DNA from: Rhodopseudomonas_A sp036404135
Lineage (GTDB): Bacteria; Pseudomonadota; Alphaproteobacteria; Rhizobiales; Xanthobacteraceae
Length of the DNA stretch: 10,505 nt
Assembly: GCF_036404135.1 (NCBI RefSeq)
Contig: NZ_DASWPE010000200.1
Span: 1 to 10,505 of the forward strand
Direction: 5' to 3'
Of the stretch, positions 1 through 7,754 are shown piece after piece; position 1 is the stretch's first letter, and every line of letters starts with the position of its first letter. A program made the translations under genes and the position numbers. Below the pieces are notes generated by a model that searched no databases, had not been told where the DNA came from, and worked only from the letters and a program-made list of their open reading frames with translations.

Positions 1-877
1 GCCAGATCAGCACATTGGCCGAACCGACGCCGCTGTTCTCGGGGCCGGTGGAGCGATCGGACAGTGCGAGATATTTGCTCATAACATCCGCCTTGGCGGA
101 ATAGTTGAAGCGTTTATCCTGTGAGATCGCAGGCTGCACGATGCGCAGCTTCACATCGGCGACGAATTGTGTCGGCGTGGCATTGAGGCGGATGGCGCCA
201 TAGATGCCCATCACGATCAGCAGCGACAAGGCCAGAACGGGCGCGAGCCATGGCCGCCGCGTGCGCGAGCGGCCGTCGATCAGCACGCCCGGCGATGCGA
301 AGATCGCGACCGCAACGAAGGTCATGCCCCACAGGCCGATCAACGACATGGTCTGCGCCAGTGCCAGCGGCTCGGTCAGCGCATAGCCAAACGAATTCCA
401 CGGAAAGCCCGTGAGCATGTGCCCGCGCAGCCATTCGCCGACCGTGATGCTCGCCGCGAGCGCCAGCACGCGCGATGCATCCTTGGTCCAGAGCAGGCGC
501 GCGATCGCGAAGCCGAGTGCCGTATAGAGCGCGAGGTAAGCGGGCAGGCCGCAGATCGCCGCCGGCAGCAGCCACGCAAACGTCTCGGCATCGACGAGAA
601 ACGCGTAGCCGATCCAGTACAGGCCCGGCACGAAGTAACCGAAGCCAAACCACCAGCCGGCCATGGCGGCGGCCGGAATGCCGCGCATCTTGCCGGCGGC
701 GGCGCCGTCGATCAGCCAGATAACGACGGGGAATGTGACGAAGAGGATCGGCCACGCATTGAACGGCGCCATCGCCAGCGACGAGAAGGCGCCAGCAAAG
801 AAGGCGATGGCTGCACGCTTCCAGCCCCAGGCAAGAATGATGCTGAGTGCGACATTGCGCAGTTGTTTGGGGATCAC
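1..877 (-). CDS. lnt: Apolipoprotein N-acyltransferase, N-terminal part (cut by window edge)
   Basis: Lnt transfers a third acyl chain from a phospholipid to the N-terminal cysteine of apolipoproteins at the periplasmic face of the inner membrane, the last step of lipoprotein maturation. I translated 292 residues by hand. They hold a run of hydrophobic segments (roughly 10-57, 70-95, 98-130, 133-150, 172-197 and 210-228), the conserved EWLRG...LTGFPW block at 148-160, and the start of the nitrilase-like domain at about 242 (VKLRIVQPAISQ). The window ends after ANVLIW, just where the catalytic Glu would follow, so the Glu-Lys-Cys triad is not visible. The start is GTG at 875-877, overlapping the stop of the upstream corC-like gene by four bases (GTGA), which suggests translational coupling. 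It is the last visible gene of the miaB-phoH-ybeY-corC-lnt run. The family assignment is firm; activity cannot be judged from this part. Confidence 0.95.
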   Translation of the reverse strand, partial: MIPKQLRNVALSIILAWGWKRAAIAFFAGAFSSLAMAPFNAWPILFVTFPVVIWLIDGAAAGKMRGIPAAAMAGWWFGFGYFVPGLYWIGYAFLVDAETFAWLLPAAICGLPAYLALYTALGFAIARLLWTKDASRVLALAASITVGEWLRGHMLTGFPWNSFGYALTEPLALAQTMSLIGLWGMTFVAVAIFASPGVLIDGRSRTRRPWLAPVLALSLLIVMGIYGAIRLNATPTQFVADVKLRIVQPAISQDKRFNYSAKADVMSKYLALSDRSTGPENSGVGSANVLIW

Positions 878-2064
878 GGCGTTCCCGCACTGTCTCCGGA
901 GGGGGGCGGATTCGCAGCGTCAGTGGATTGCGAATTGGCGGTGTCGGGGGCAGCGCCACGCTTGCGCGGCGCGCGCGGAGCAGGGCGCTCCTTGCGTGGG
1001 CCGATGCGCAGCCGTTTGACGCGGCGCGGATCGGCATCGAGCACTTCGATCTCGAATTCGCCGGGCCCGGCGATCACTTCGCCGCGCACGGGCAGGCGAC
1101 CCACATGGGTGACGATATAGCCGCCCAGCGTTTCGACATCCTCGCCGTCTTCGCCGGTCTCGAAATCCTGCCCGATCAGCTTGCGCGCTTCGTCGAGGCT
1201 GGTGCGGGCATCGGCGATGAAATAGTCGCCTTGCTTCACGATCGAAGGCGGCTCTTCGCTGTCATGCTCGTCATCGATCTCGCCGACGATCTGCTCGACG
1301 ATATCCTCGATCGAGACCAGGCCGTCGGTGCCGCCATATTCATCAACTACCAGCGCCAGATGAATCCGCGAGGCCTGCATCTGCGCCAACAGATCGATCG
1401 CCCGCATCGACGGCGGCACGTACAGAAGCTTGCGGATGATGCCGGTCTCGGTCAGCGGGATCTTCAGATCGATGGCGCGCAGATCGAAGCCCTTGGTCGA
1501 GGGTTTCTTGCGCGAGGCCTTGGCGGGCGCCGCGGGCGTCTTGGCCGGCGCCGGCGCGGCCGGCGTCTTGTGCGCGGCTTTGGTCTTGCTCGGCAGTTCG
1601 TCGCGGGCGCGCGCGGTCATGTAGGCCAACAGGTCGCGGATGTGGACGATGCCGACCGGGTCGTCGAGGGTCTCGTGATAGACCACGAGGCGGGAATGCG
1701 CGGCGCTTTCGAACAGCCCCATCAGCTCGCCGAGCGTGATGTCCTGCTTGATCGCGACGATGTCGGCGCGATGCACCATGACGTCGGCGATCCTGCGCTC
1801 GTGCAGGCCGAGAATGTTGCGCAGCATGGTGCGCTCGATCGCCGAGAAGCCGGTGTCGTCCGGCGTGGTGGCGTCGAGCACCACCTGCAGGTCCTCGCGC
1901 ACCGAGCCGGGCTTCCAGCCGAACAGCGTGCGGATCGCGCGCAGCAACCAGTTGTCGGCGGGGGGGCGCATCACGTCGCCCTGATGCACCACCGCGGGGA
2001 GACTGCTACTACTGGGCATCGTGTCGCTCACGGAATTGTCTTGCGCTGGGTCGGGGTCCGGCAT
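874..2064 (-). CDS. corC: CorC/TlyC-like CBS-pair protein (YbeX family)
   Basis: 396 residues. CBS domain 1 is at about 92-150 (RIADVMVHRADIVAI). CBS domain 2 is at about 205-262 and contains DEYGGTDGLVSIEDIVEQI, the family signature. A CorC_HlyC transporter-associated domain follows at about 275-355. There is no DUF21 membrane domain, so the protein is probably cytoplasmic, as for E. coli YbeX. Family names (CorC, hemolysin C, TlyC) reflect older claims about Mg/Co efflux or haemolysis; the exact role is uncertain. Between the CBS domains is an unusual Ala/Pro/Lys linker (151-195) with KTPAAPA occurring twice, and residues 356-396 form a low-complexity tail. The ATG lies one base after the ybeY stop, with GGTGA a few bases upstream, so the start is well supported. 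The stop overlaps the lnt start. Next to lnt and ybeY, a role in envelope or ribosome homeostasis is inferred from context only. Confidence 0.92.
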   Translation of the reverse strand: MPDPDPAQDNSVSDTMPSSSSLPAVVHQGDVMRPPADNWLLRAIRTLFGWKPGSVREDLQVVLDATTPDDTGFSAIERTMLRNILGLHERRIADVMVHRADIVAIKQDITLGELMGLFESAAHSRLVVYHETLDDPVGIVHIRDLLAYMTARARDELPSKTKAAHKTPAAPAPAKTPAAPAKASRKKPSTKGFDLRAIDLKIPLTETGIIRKLLYVPPSMRAIDLLAQMQASRIHLALVVDEYGGTDGLVSIEDIVEQIVGEIDDEHDSEEPPSIVKQGDYFIADARTSLDEARKLIGQDFETGEDGEDVETLGGYIVTHVGRLPVRGEVIAGPGEFEIEVLDADPRRVKRLRIGPRKERPAPRAPRKRGAAPDTANSQSTDAANPPPSGDSAGTP

Positions 2065-2065
2065 G

Positions 2066-2572
2066 TCAGTTCACCCGGTCCTGGTCGGCATAGGGATCCG
2101 GCACGCCGAGCTGCGCCAGGATCTCGCGCTCCAAGGCTTCCATCGCCTCGGCCTCGCCGTCCGTCTCGTGGTCGTAACCCACCAGATGCAGGAAGCCGTG
2201 CACCGCAAGGTGGCTGAGGTGATGGTCGAACGGCTTGCCCTCGTCGTCGGCCTCGCGCCGCGTAGTCTGGTAGGCGATGGCGATGTCGCCGAGCATGCGC
2301 GGCGCGTCGTCCGGCGCATCGCCCGAGGGCTGCAGCGCCGGAAACGACAGCACGTTGGTCGGCTTGTCGATGCCGCGCCAATTGGCGTTCAGGGTCTGCA
2401 CGCCGGCATCGTCGGTCAGCATCACCGCGAGTTCGGCGTCGGCGGTGTCGGCATCGGCGGTCGCCGCGGCGGCTTCGATCGCGCGCAGCACCACCGCTTC
2501 GGCCTCGGCTTCGGCCTGCCAGCAATCGGCGACGATCAGAACCTCGGTCGCGGGTGGAATAAAGCGGGTCAT
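2066..2572 (-). CDS. ybeY: Endoribonuclease / rRNA maturation factor YbeY
   Basis: 168 residues. YbeY is a zinc-dependent single-strand endoribonuclease involved in 16S rRNA 3'-end maturation and 70S ribosome quality control. The metal site is plain at 121-135 (HLAVHGFLHLVGYDH): H125, H129 and H135 match the H-x3-H-x5-H ligand pattern. The upstream family block is also present (NANWRGIDKPTNVLSFP, 62-78, and LGDIAIA, 94-100). An in-frame reading could extend to 2701, but the extension would run back over the 3' end of phoH and through an intercistronic hairpin, and it looks non-family. The ATG at 2570-2572 gives MTRFIPPATEVLIV and has GAAGGA 12 bases upstream. phoH ends 58 bp upstream and the corC-like gene starts 1 bp downstream, so these are co-transcribed. 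Alphaproteobacterial YbeY acts in rRNA processing; that knowledge is from the family, not from this sequence. Confidence 0.95.
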   Translation of the reverse strand: MTRFIPPATEVLIVADCWQAEAEAEAVVLRAIEAAAATADADTADAELAVMLTDDAGVQTLNANWRGIDKPTNVLSFPALQPSGDAPDDAPRMLGDIAIAYQTTRREADDEGKPFDHHLSHLAVHGFLHLVGYDHETDGEAEAMEALEREILAQLGVPDPYADQDRVN

Positions 2573-2590
2573 CGGTCGGGAATGTCCTTC

Positions 2591-2616
2591 GCAAGCCTGT
2601 CCCGCAGGACGCTTGC
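2591..2616 (-). repeat. Intercistronic hairpin between phoH and ybeY
   Basis: On the minus strand GCAAGC then GTCC, loop TGCG, GGAC, a two-base AG bulge, and GCTTGC: ten base pairs in two stacked stems (2611-2616 with 2591-2596, and 2607-2610 with 2599-2602). It ends exactly at the ybeY ribosome binding site GAAGGA (2590-2585). No T-run follows, so termination is unlikely. It supports the ATG at 2572 as the ybeY start, and could mark an mRNA processing or stability site. Confidence 0.5.
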
Positions 2617-2630
2617 CGTGTGCGCGGGGC

Positions 2631-3686
2631 TCAGCCCCCGTTGCCGGCCGGCCGCGGCGCGGCGCCCTCATAGGCGGCGACGATTCGCGCCACCAGTTCA
2701 TGGCGAATGACGTCGCCGGCGGTGAATTTCACCTGGGCGATGCCTTCGACGCCGTCGAGCAGCTTGGCGGCTTCGGCGAGGCCCGAGGTCTGGCCGTTCG
2801 GCAGGTCGACCTGGCTGGGGTCGCCGGTGACGATCATGCGGCTGTTTTCGCCGAGCCTGGTCAAAAACATCTTCATCTGCATCGAGGTGGTGTTCTGCGC
2901 CTCGTCGAGAATGATCGCGGCGTTGGTCAGCGTGCGGCCGCGCATGAAGGCCAGCGGCGCGATCTCGATTTCGTTGCTCTGCAGCGCCTTCTCGACGATC
3001 CGGGAATCCATCAGATCATACAGCGCGTCGTAGATCGGACGCAGGTATGGATCGACTTTTTCTTTCAGGTCGCCGGGCAGGAAGCCGAGCCGTTCGCCGG
3101 CCTCCACCGCCGGCCTCGTCAGGATGATCTTGTCGACCTCCTTGCGCTCGAACAGTTGGGCGGCATGCGCCACCGCGAGCCAGGTCTTGCCGGTGCCGGC
3201 CGGGCCGATGCCGAACACCAGTTCGTGCCGCTTCAGCGCGCGGATGTAGGAATCCTGCGCCGCGGTGCGGGCGCGCACCGGCCGCTTGCGCAAATTGATC
3301 GCCTCGAACGCCGAGCTCGACGGCTTGGCGTCGAATTCGAACAGCGAGCCCTGGGCGATCACCGCGCGGATCGCGCCCTCGACGTCGCCCTGCGCCAGAT
3401 CGTGACCCTGGGTGGCGAGTTCATACAGCGTATCCAGCACCCGTCGCGCGGCGTCGCAGCCCTCGCGGGAGCCGGCGATGGTGATGTGGTTGCCGCGCGA
3501 ATCCACCACCACCGCGAGCCGGCGCTCGACCAAGGCCAGGTTCTGGCCGTAGGGCCCGACGAGCGACGACACCGCGCGATTGTCGTCGAAGGCGACCATC
3601 ACCTGGGTTTCGGGCTGAGCCTGGGGATCGCGGTCGAGTTTGCGGCGGGGAGCGAGTGAAGGCGAATCCGATGCGCTTTTTGGCAA
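2631..3686 (-). CDS. phoH: PhoH-family ATPase (PhoL/YbeZ type)
   Basis: 351 residues. An N-terminal KH-like RNA-binding region at about 28-95 (VDSRGNHITIAGSREGCDAARRVL) precedes the PhoH NTPase domain. Walker A is GPAGTGKT at 161-168, Walker B is ILDEAQN at 259-265, and the TGDPSQVDLP sensor block is at 287-296. The KH plus NTPase layout is that of PhoL/YbeZ, the partner of YbeY, rather than the shorter PhoH alone. It is thought to act on RNA with YbeY, possibly as a helicase-like ATPase; the substrate is unknown here. The start is TTG (3684-3686): GGGAG lies nine bases upstream, and the resulting N-terminus MPKSASD resembles relatives I recognise. The next in-frame Met is residue 30, inside the KH region. 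The miaB stop lies four bases upstream, so the genes are tightly linked. The name phoH is historical (phosphate-starvation inducible); no Pho box was noted. Confidence 0.94.
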   Translation of the reverse strand: MPKSASDSPSLAPRRKLDRDPQAQPETQVMVAFDDNRAVSSLVGPYGQNLALVERRLAVVVDSRGNHITIAGSREGCDAARRVLDTLYELATQGHDLAQGDVEGAIRAVIAQGSLFEFDAKPSSSAFEAINLRKRPVRARTAAQDSYIRALKRHELVFGIGPAGTGKTWLAVAHAAQLFERKEVDKIILTRPAVEAGERLGFLPGDLKEKVDPYLRPIYDALYDLMDSRIVEKALQSNEIEIAPLAFMRGRTLTNAAIILDEAQNTTSMQMKMFLTRLGENSRMIVTGDPSQVDLPNGQTSGLAEAAKLLDGVEGIAQVKFTAGDVIRHELVARIVAAYEGAAPRPAGNGG

Positions 3687-3690
3687 GGGT

Positions 3691-5109
<1,419 letters not shown>

Positions 5110-5132
5110 GGAACCCGAAATGCAAGGCAAAA

Positions 5133-5153
5133 CGGCGCGGTCACGCCGCGCCG
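5133..5153 (-). terminator. Terminator- or attenuator-like hairpin before miaB
   Basis: Read on the minus strand, CGGCGCGG is followed by the loop CGTGA and then CCGCGCCG: a perfect 8-bp stem with a 5-base loop, directly followed by TTTT (5132-5129). It lies in the 139-bp gap between the HAD phosphatase stop (5249) and the miaB ATG (5109). It could end the tsaB-rimI-fur-HAD transcript. Alternatively, if a TATATC element at 5171-5176 is the -10 of a miaB promoter, the hairpin would fall about 10-30 bases into the miaB leader and act as an attenuator. I found no good -35 for that promoter. The T-run is only four bases, so efficiency is uncertain. Confidence 0.5.
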
Positions 5154-5248
5154 GTAAGATCTTCGCTTCAGATATAGGCTAAACTCAGCGAAATCCAGCT
5201 TCGCCCGTCCAGGCGCCGCCGGCGGCTCTGCGGCCGGCCCGCGCCGCG

Positions 5249-5917
5249 CTATGATTTCGCAATCAAATCAGGCAGTTGCCGGATGTCGTCGAAATCGGCC
5301 GCAGCACCAGCGTGGCGCAAGGTTTCACCATGGCCGGGCCGGCAATGGCTGCCGCCGGCAAAGCCGAGCGCTCGCATGCCGGCGGCGCGGGCGGCGGTGA
5401 CGCCGGCGACGCTGTCCTCGATCACCAGGCAGTGGCCGGGTTCGGCGCCCATTGCGGCCGCCGCGAACAGAAACAGATCCGGCGCCGGCTTGCCCTTGGC
5501 GACCTGCGTGGCGGAGAAGATGTGCGGCGCGAAGCGGTCGTAGAGCCCGACCCGGCCGAGGCTGGCGCGCATCTTGTCCGGCGAGCCGCTGGAGGCGATG
5601 CAGACCGGCTGCGCCAGCGCTTTGAGCGCATCGAGCGCGCAGCCCAGATGCGGCATCGGCGCCAGCTCGTTGGCGAAAGCGCGGTGCAGATTGTGCTGCA
5701 ATTGGCAATCGTAGCCGTCCGGCAGCGGGTGGCCGAGTTCGGCCTCGATCTCGCGTCTCGCCTCGCGCGCGGCGCGGCCGAGAAACCGGGCGAACACCTC
5801 GTCGGAGGTGATCGGATAGCCGCTCGCGGTCAGCAGGTTGGCGTGTTCGCGGCAGGAAATGATCTCGCTATCGACCAATACGCCATCGCAATCGAAGATG
5901 ACGAGGTCGACGCTCAC
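5249..5917 (-). CDS. HAD-superfamily (subfamily IA) phosphatase
   Basis: 222 residues, cytoplasmic. All HAD motifs are present: motif I DCDG with nucleophile D9 and acid/base D11, followed by VLVDSE; motif II Ser at 109/110 (IASSGSP); motif III K143 (KGKPAPD); motif IV E167-D168 (VIEDSVAGV). A helical cap domain lies between about 15 and 85. This is the phosphoglycolate / beta-phosphoglucomutase-like group that removes phosphate from small sugar or other metabolites. The substrate cannot be assigned from sequence; it might be a sugar phosphate such as 6-phosphogluconate (YieH-like) or a metabolite-repair substrate. The start is GTG at 5915-5917, overlapping the fur stop by four bases (GTGA), with GAAGG four bases upstream inside the end of fur, so translation is probably coupled. 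It is the last gene of the tsaB-rimI-fur-HAD run. A terminator-like hairpin lies downstream at 5133-5153. Confidence 0.9.
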   Translation of the reverse strand: MSVDLVIFDCDGVLVDSEIISCREHANLLTASGYPITSDEVFARFLGRAAREARREIEAELGHPLPDGYDCQLQHNLHRAFANELAPMPHLGCALDALKALAQPVCIASSGSPDKMRASLGRVGLYDRFAPHIFSATQVAKGKPAPDLFLFAAAAMGAEPGHCLVIEDSVAGVTAARAAGMRALGFAGGSHCRPGHGETLRHAGAAADFDDIRQLPDLIAKS

Positions 5918-6369
5918 TCTGCCTTCTTGTCGTCGTCCAGCGGCACGCAGTACAGCTCGAGCCGGTGATCGACCAGCTTGAAGCCCAGTTCGCGGGCGAT
6001 CTCGGCCTGCAGCTTCTCGATGTTTTCGTTGGTGAATTCGATCACGGTGCCGTCGCGCAGATTGATCAGGTGATCGTGATGGCTGTCGCGCATCTGCTCG
6101 TAGCGGGCGCGGCCCTCGCGGAAATCATGCCGCTCGATGATGCCGGCGTCCTCGAACAGTTTCACGGTGCGGTACACCGTGGAAATCGAGATCTTGTCGT
6201 CAACCGCGACGCAGCGGCGATACAGTTCCTCGACGTCGGGGTGGTCTTCGGCCTGTGCCAGCACCCGGGCGATCACCCGCCGCTGTTCGGTCATACGCAT
6301 CCCGGTGGCGGCGCAACGCGCCTCGATCTCTGTGGATTTCAACACGGGCATGGCTTCCAACGCGGTCAT
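5914..6369 (-). CDS. fur: Fur-family metalloregulator, probably Fur/Mur type
   Basis: 151 residues from the chosen ATG (6367-6369). The N-terminal winged helix contains GMRMTEQRRVIARVL (23-37) and the recognition helix region KISISTVYRTVKLFEDAGI (59-77). The metal-binding half has H81, the HHDH cluster (97-100) and H135 in DHRLELYCVPL. The CxxC structural zinc motif of E. coli Fur is absent. The wording matches rhizobial Fur/Mur rather than Irr; in Bradyrhizobium and Rhizobium such proteins respond largely to manganese and repress mntH or irr-type targets (known for the family). Other possible starts are a GTG at 6408, with no visible ribosome binding site, and the ATG at 6349-6351 (MPVLKSTEIEA), which gives 145 residues, closer to rhizobial relatives. 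The rimI stop is 49 bp upstream and the HAD gene overlaps the 3' end. Which metal it senses is inferred. Confidence 0.9.
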   Translation of the reverse strand: MTALEAMPVLKSTEIEARCAATGMRMTEQRRVIARVLAQAEDHPDVEELYRRCVAVDDKISISTVYRTVKLFEDAGIIERHDFREGRARYEQMRDSHHDHLINLRDGTVIEFTNENIEKLQAEIARELGFKLVDHRLELYCVPLDDDKKAE

Positions 6370-6418
6370 GAGGGCAAAAACTTTCGATCGTGCACTTTGT
6401 TCTGCCACCGCAAGGGGA

Positions 6419-6904
6419 TCACGACAAGTCGCGACGCATTAGCAATGCGTTCAATTGTTCTCCATCGGGCTGCCGGTAATAGCGCTCGCGCCGGCCGACC
6501 ACGGTGAAATTGAAGTGATCGTAGAGCCGCCGCGCCGGCTGATTATTTTCCTCGACCTCCAGGAACAGAGTCTTGATGCCGCGGCCGGCGAGGTGGCCGA
6601 GATGGGTGCGCAACAATTCGCCCGACAGCCGGCGGCCGCGATACGACGGATCGACGGCAATCGAGAGGATTTCCGCCTCGTCGGCCGCCATCCGCGACAC
6701 CACGAAGCCGATGATCCGCCGCCCCAGCCGCAGCCGGTGCACCAGCGTATTGCGCTGGCTCAGCATGTCCTCGAATTCTTCCTCGCTCCAGCCGCGATGG
6801 AACGAGGCGGCGTGCAGTTCTGCCAGCCGCGCGGCGTCGCGCAAGGTGGCGCCCTCGACCTGCGCGTCGGCATAGCCCCAGAATTCTGCAAGCCAGGTCA
6901 TCAT
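6419..6904 (-). CDS. rimI: RimI-like ribosomal-protein-alanine N-acetyltransferase (GNAT)
   Basis: 161 residues, GNAT fold. RimI acetylates the N-terminal alanine of ribosomal protein S18 in enterobacteria; relatives in this position next to tsaB are usually annotated the same way, though their range can be wider. Visible parts are the HAASFHRGWSEEEFEDML substrate-side block (31-48), the beta-4/alpha-3 region EAEILSIAVDPSYRGRRLSGELL (76-98), the LFLEVEENNQPARRLYDHFNF block (113-133), and the RRERYYRQPDGEQLNALLMRRDL C-terminus. In the acetyl-CoA loop the residue expected to be Gly in RGRG is R92 (RGRRLSG); see findings. The frame is open far upstream over tsaB, but the family N-terminus begins at the tandem ATGATG (6902-6904 and 6899-6901); either could be used, and neither has a strong ribosome binding site. 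tsaB ends 37 bp upstream, fitting the common tsaB-rimI pairing. Confidence 0.92.
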   Translation of the reverse strand: MMTWLAEFWGYADAQVEGATLRDAARLAELHAASFHRGWSEEEFEDMLSQRNTLVHRLRLGRRIIGFVVSRMAADEAEILSIAVDPSYRGRRLSGELLRTHLGHLAGRGIKTLFLEVEENNQPARRLYDHFNFTVVGRRERYYRQPDGEQLNALLMRRDLS

Positions 6905-6941
6905 CGGCGGGTCACGATCGACAGAACTCACGAACGGGTCG

Positions 6942-7640
6942 TCACGCGGAGGGTGATGCGGCGAATTGCAACACGGGAATTTGCGGCTTGGCGTCGGGCG
7001 GCCGCAGGTAATACGGCCGCGCCGGCGAATTCTCTGGGGTGACGGCGGCGCCGAGCCAGGCCACCCAGGCGATGTCGGGGGCGGGCTGGGCGTCGACCGA
7101 AACCGGCTGCGGCGCATCGGACGGCCAGCGCTCGGCCACAAGTTGCGCGGCGTTGCCGACCAGCCGCGGCGCGCCGAACCGCAAAGCCGCGGCAATCGCT
7201 TCATCGAGCGGCGCCACCCGCGGCCGCAGCAAGGTGGTGCCGTCGCCGCCGGCCACCTGATAGTAGATCTGGTCGTGGCGAGCATCGATCGCCGACAGAA
7301 TCGGATCGCCGGCCGTCTCGCCGACCAGCGGCGCGGCAAAGGCCGCCAGCGTTGTCAGCCCGACCACCGGGCGGTCGGCGGCCAGCGCAATGCCGCGCGC
7401 CGCGGACAGACCGACCCGCAGCCCGGTGAAGCTGCCGGGGCCGGTCGTCACCGCGATGCGATCGAGCGCCTCGAAGGAGATATCGGCCTCGGCGATCACC
7501 CGGGCGATCAAAGGCACCAGCGCTTCGGCATGGCCGCGCTGCATCGGCAGCGATTGCTGCGCGAGCATGGTGGCGGAATCGGTTTGCAGCACGCCGGCCG
7601 CGCAGGCGTCGAGGGCCGTGTCGATGGCGAGGATCAGCAT
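6942..7640 (-). CDS. tsaB: tRNA threonylcarbamoyladenosine biosynthesis protein TsaB (YeaZ)
   Basis: 232 residues, typical length. TsaB belongs to the ASKHA fold and works with TsaD and TsaE to place t6A at position 37 of tRNAs reading ANN codons. It serves as the dimer partner of TsaD rather than as the catalytic subunit. The N-terminus LILAIDTALDACAAGV and the block TTGPGSFTGLRVGLSAARGIA (65-85) are family hallmarks; SAIDARHDQIYYQV (116-129) also fits. The start ATG (7638-7640) has no purine-rich ribosome binding site. Instead, a promoter-like TATAGT ends seven bases upstream, suggesting a leaderless transcript. It leads the tsaB-rimI-fur-HAD run, 114 bp after nfuA. tsaD and tsaE are not in this window. 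Confidence 0.95.
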   Translation of the reverse strand: MLILAIDTALDACAAGVLQTDSATMLAQQSLPMQRGHAEALVPLIARVIAEADISFEALDRIAVTTGPGSFTGLRVGLSAARGIALAADRPVVGLTTLAAFAAPLVGETAGDPILSAIDARHDQIYYQVAGGDGTTLLRPRVAPLDEAIAAALRFGAPRLVGNAAQLVAERWPSDAPQPVSVDAQPAPDIAWVAWLGAAVTPENSPARPYYLRPPDAKPQIPVLQFAASPSA

Positions 7641-7647
7641 GGCGGCG

Positions 7648-7677
7648 ACTATACCAGCAACGTCACCGCCGCGTCAT
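7648..7677 (-). promoter_or_regulatory. Predicted tsaB promoter, possibly giving a leaderless mRNA
   Basis: On the minus strand, ATGACG (7677-7672, four of six bases match TTGACA) is followed by an 18-base spacer and TATAGT (7653-7648, five of six match TATAAT). The seven bases CGCCGCC then lead directly to the tsaB ATG. Transcription normally starts about seven bases after the -10, so +1 would fall on or beside the A of the start codon. No ribosome binding site is present in between. The promoter call comes from the sequence; the start point is inferred. Confidence 0.5.
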
Positions 7678-7688
7678 GTCCTACGATA

Positions 7689-7730
7689 CCGCCGCGGGCA
7701 TAAATCCCGCGCGGTTTTTCCGCGCGGCGG
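7689..7730 (-). repeat. GC-rich nested inverted repeats after nfuA, possible terminator
   Basis: Three competing pairings fit here. Stem 1: CCGCGCGG (7707-7714) with an identical self-complementary copy (7720-7727) around a five-base T loop. Stem 2: CGCGGG (7693-7698) with CCCGCG (7706-7711). Stem 3: CCGCCGCG (7689-7696) with CGCGGCGG (7723-7730), enclosing the rest. The region starts 24 bases after the nfuA stop and ends just before the predicted tsaB promoter, so a transcription-end role for nfuA is plausible. The bases after stem 1 on the minus strand (GATTTATG) are only weakly T-rich, so a classic intrinsic terminator is not certain. Confidence 0.4.
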
Positions 7731-7754
7731 CAGGCGTCGTACCGGCCCTGCGGC

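Noticed and set aside
114..1037. A 307-residue minus-strand open frame over lnt.
   Set aside because: It is an out-of-frame, Arg/His/Ala-rich reading. The correct frame from the GTG at 877 gives a clear Lnt sequence with membrane segments.
847..2217. Long plus-strand open frames opposite corC, phoH (2277-3659) and miaB (4102-5157).
   Set aside because: They are antisense shadows rich in Arg, Gly and His with no recognisable domain, and the minus-strand genes they oppose are certain.
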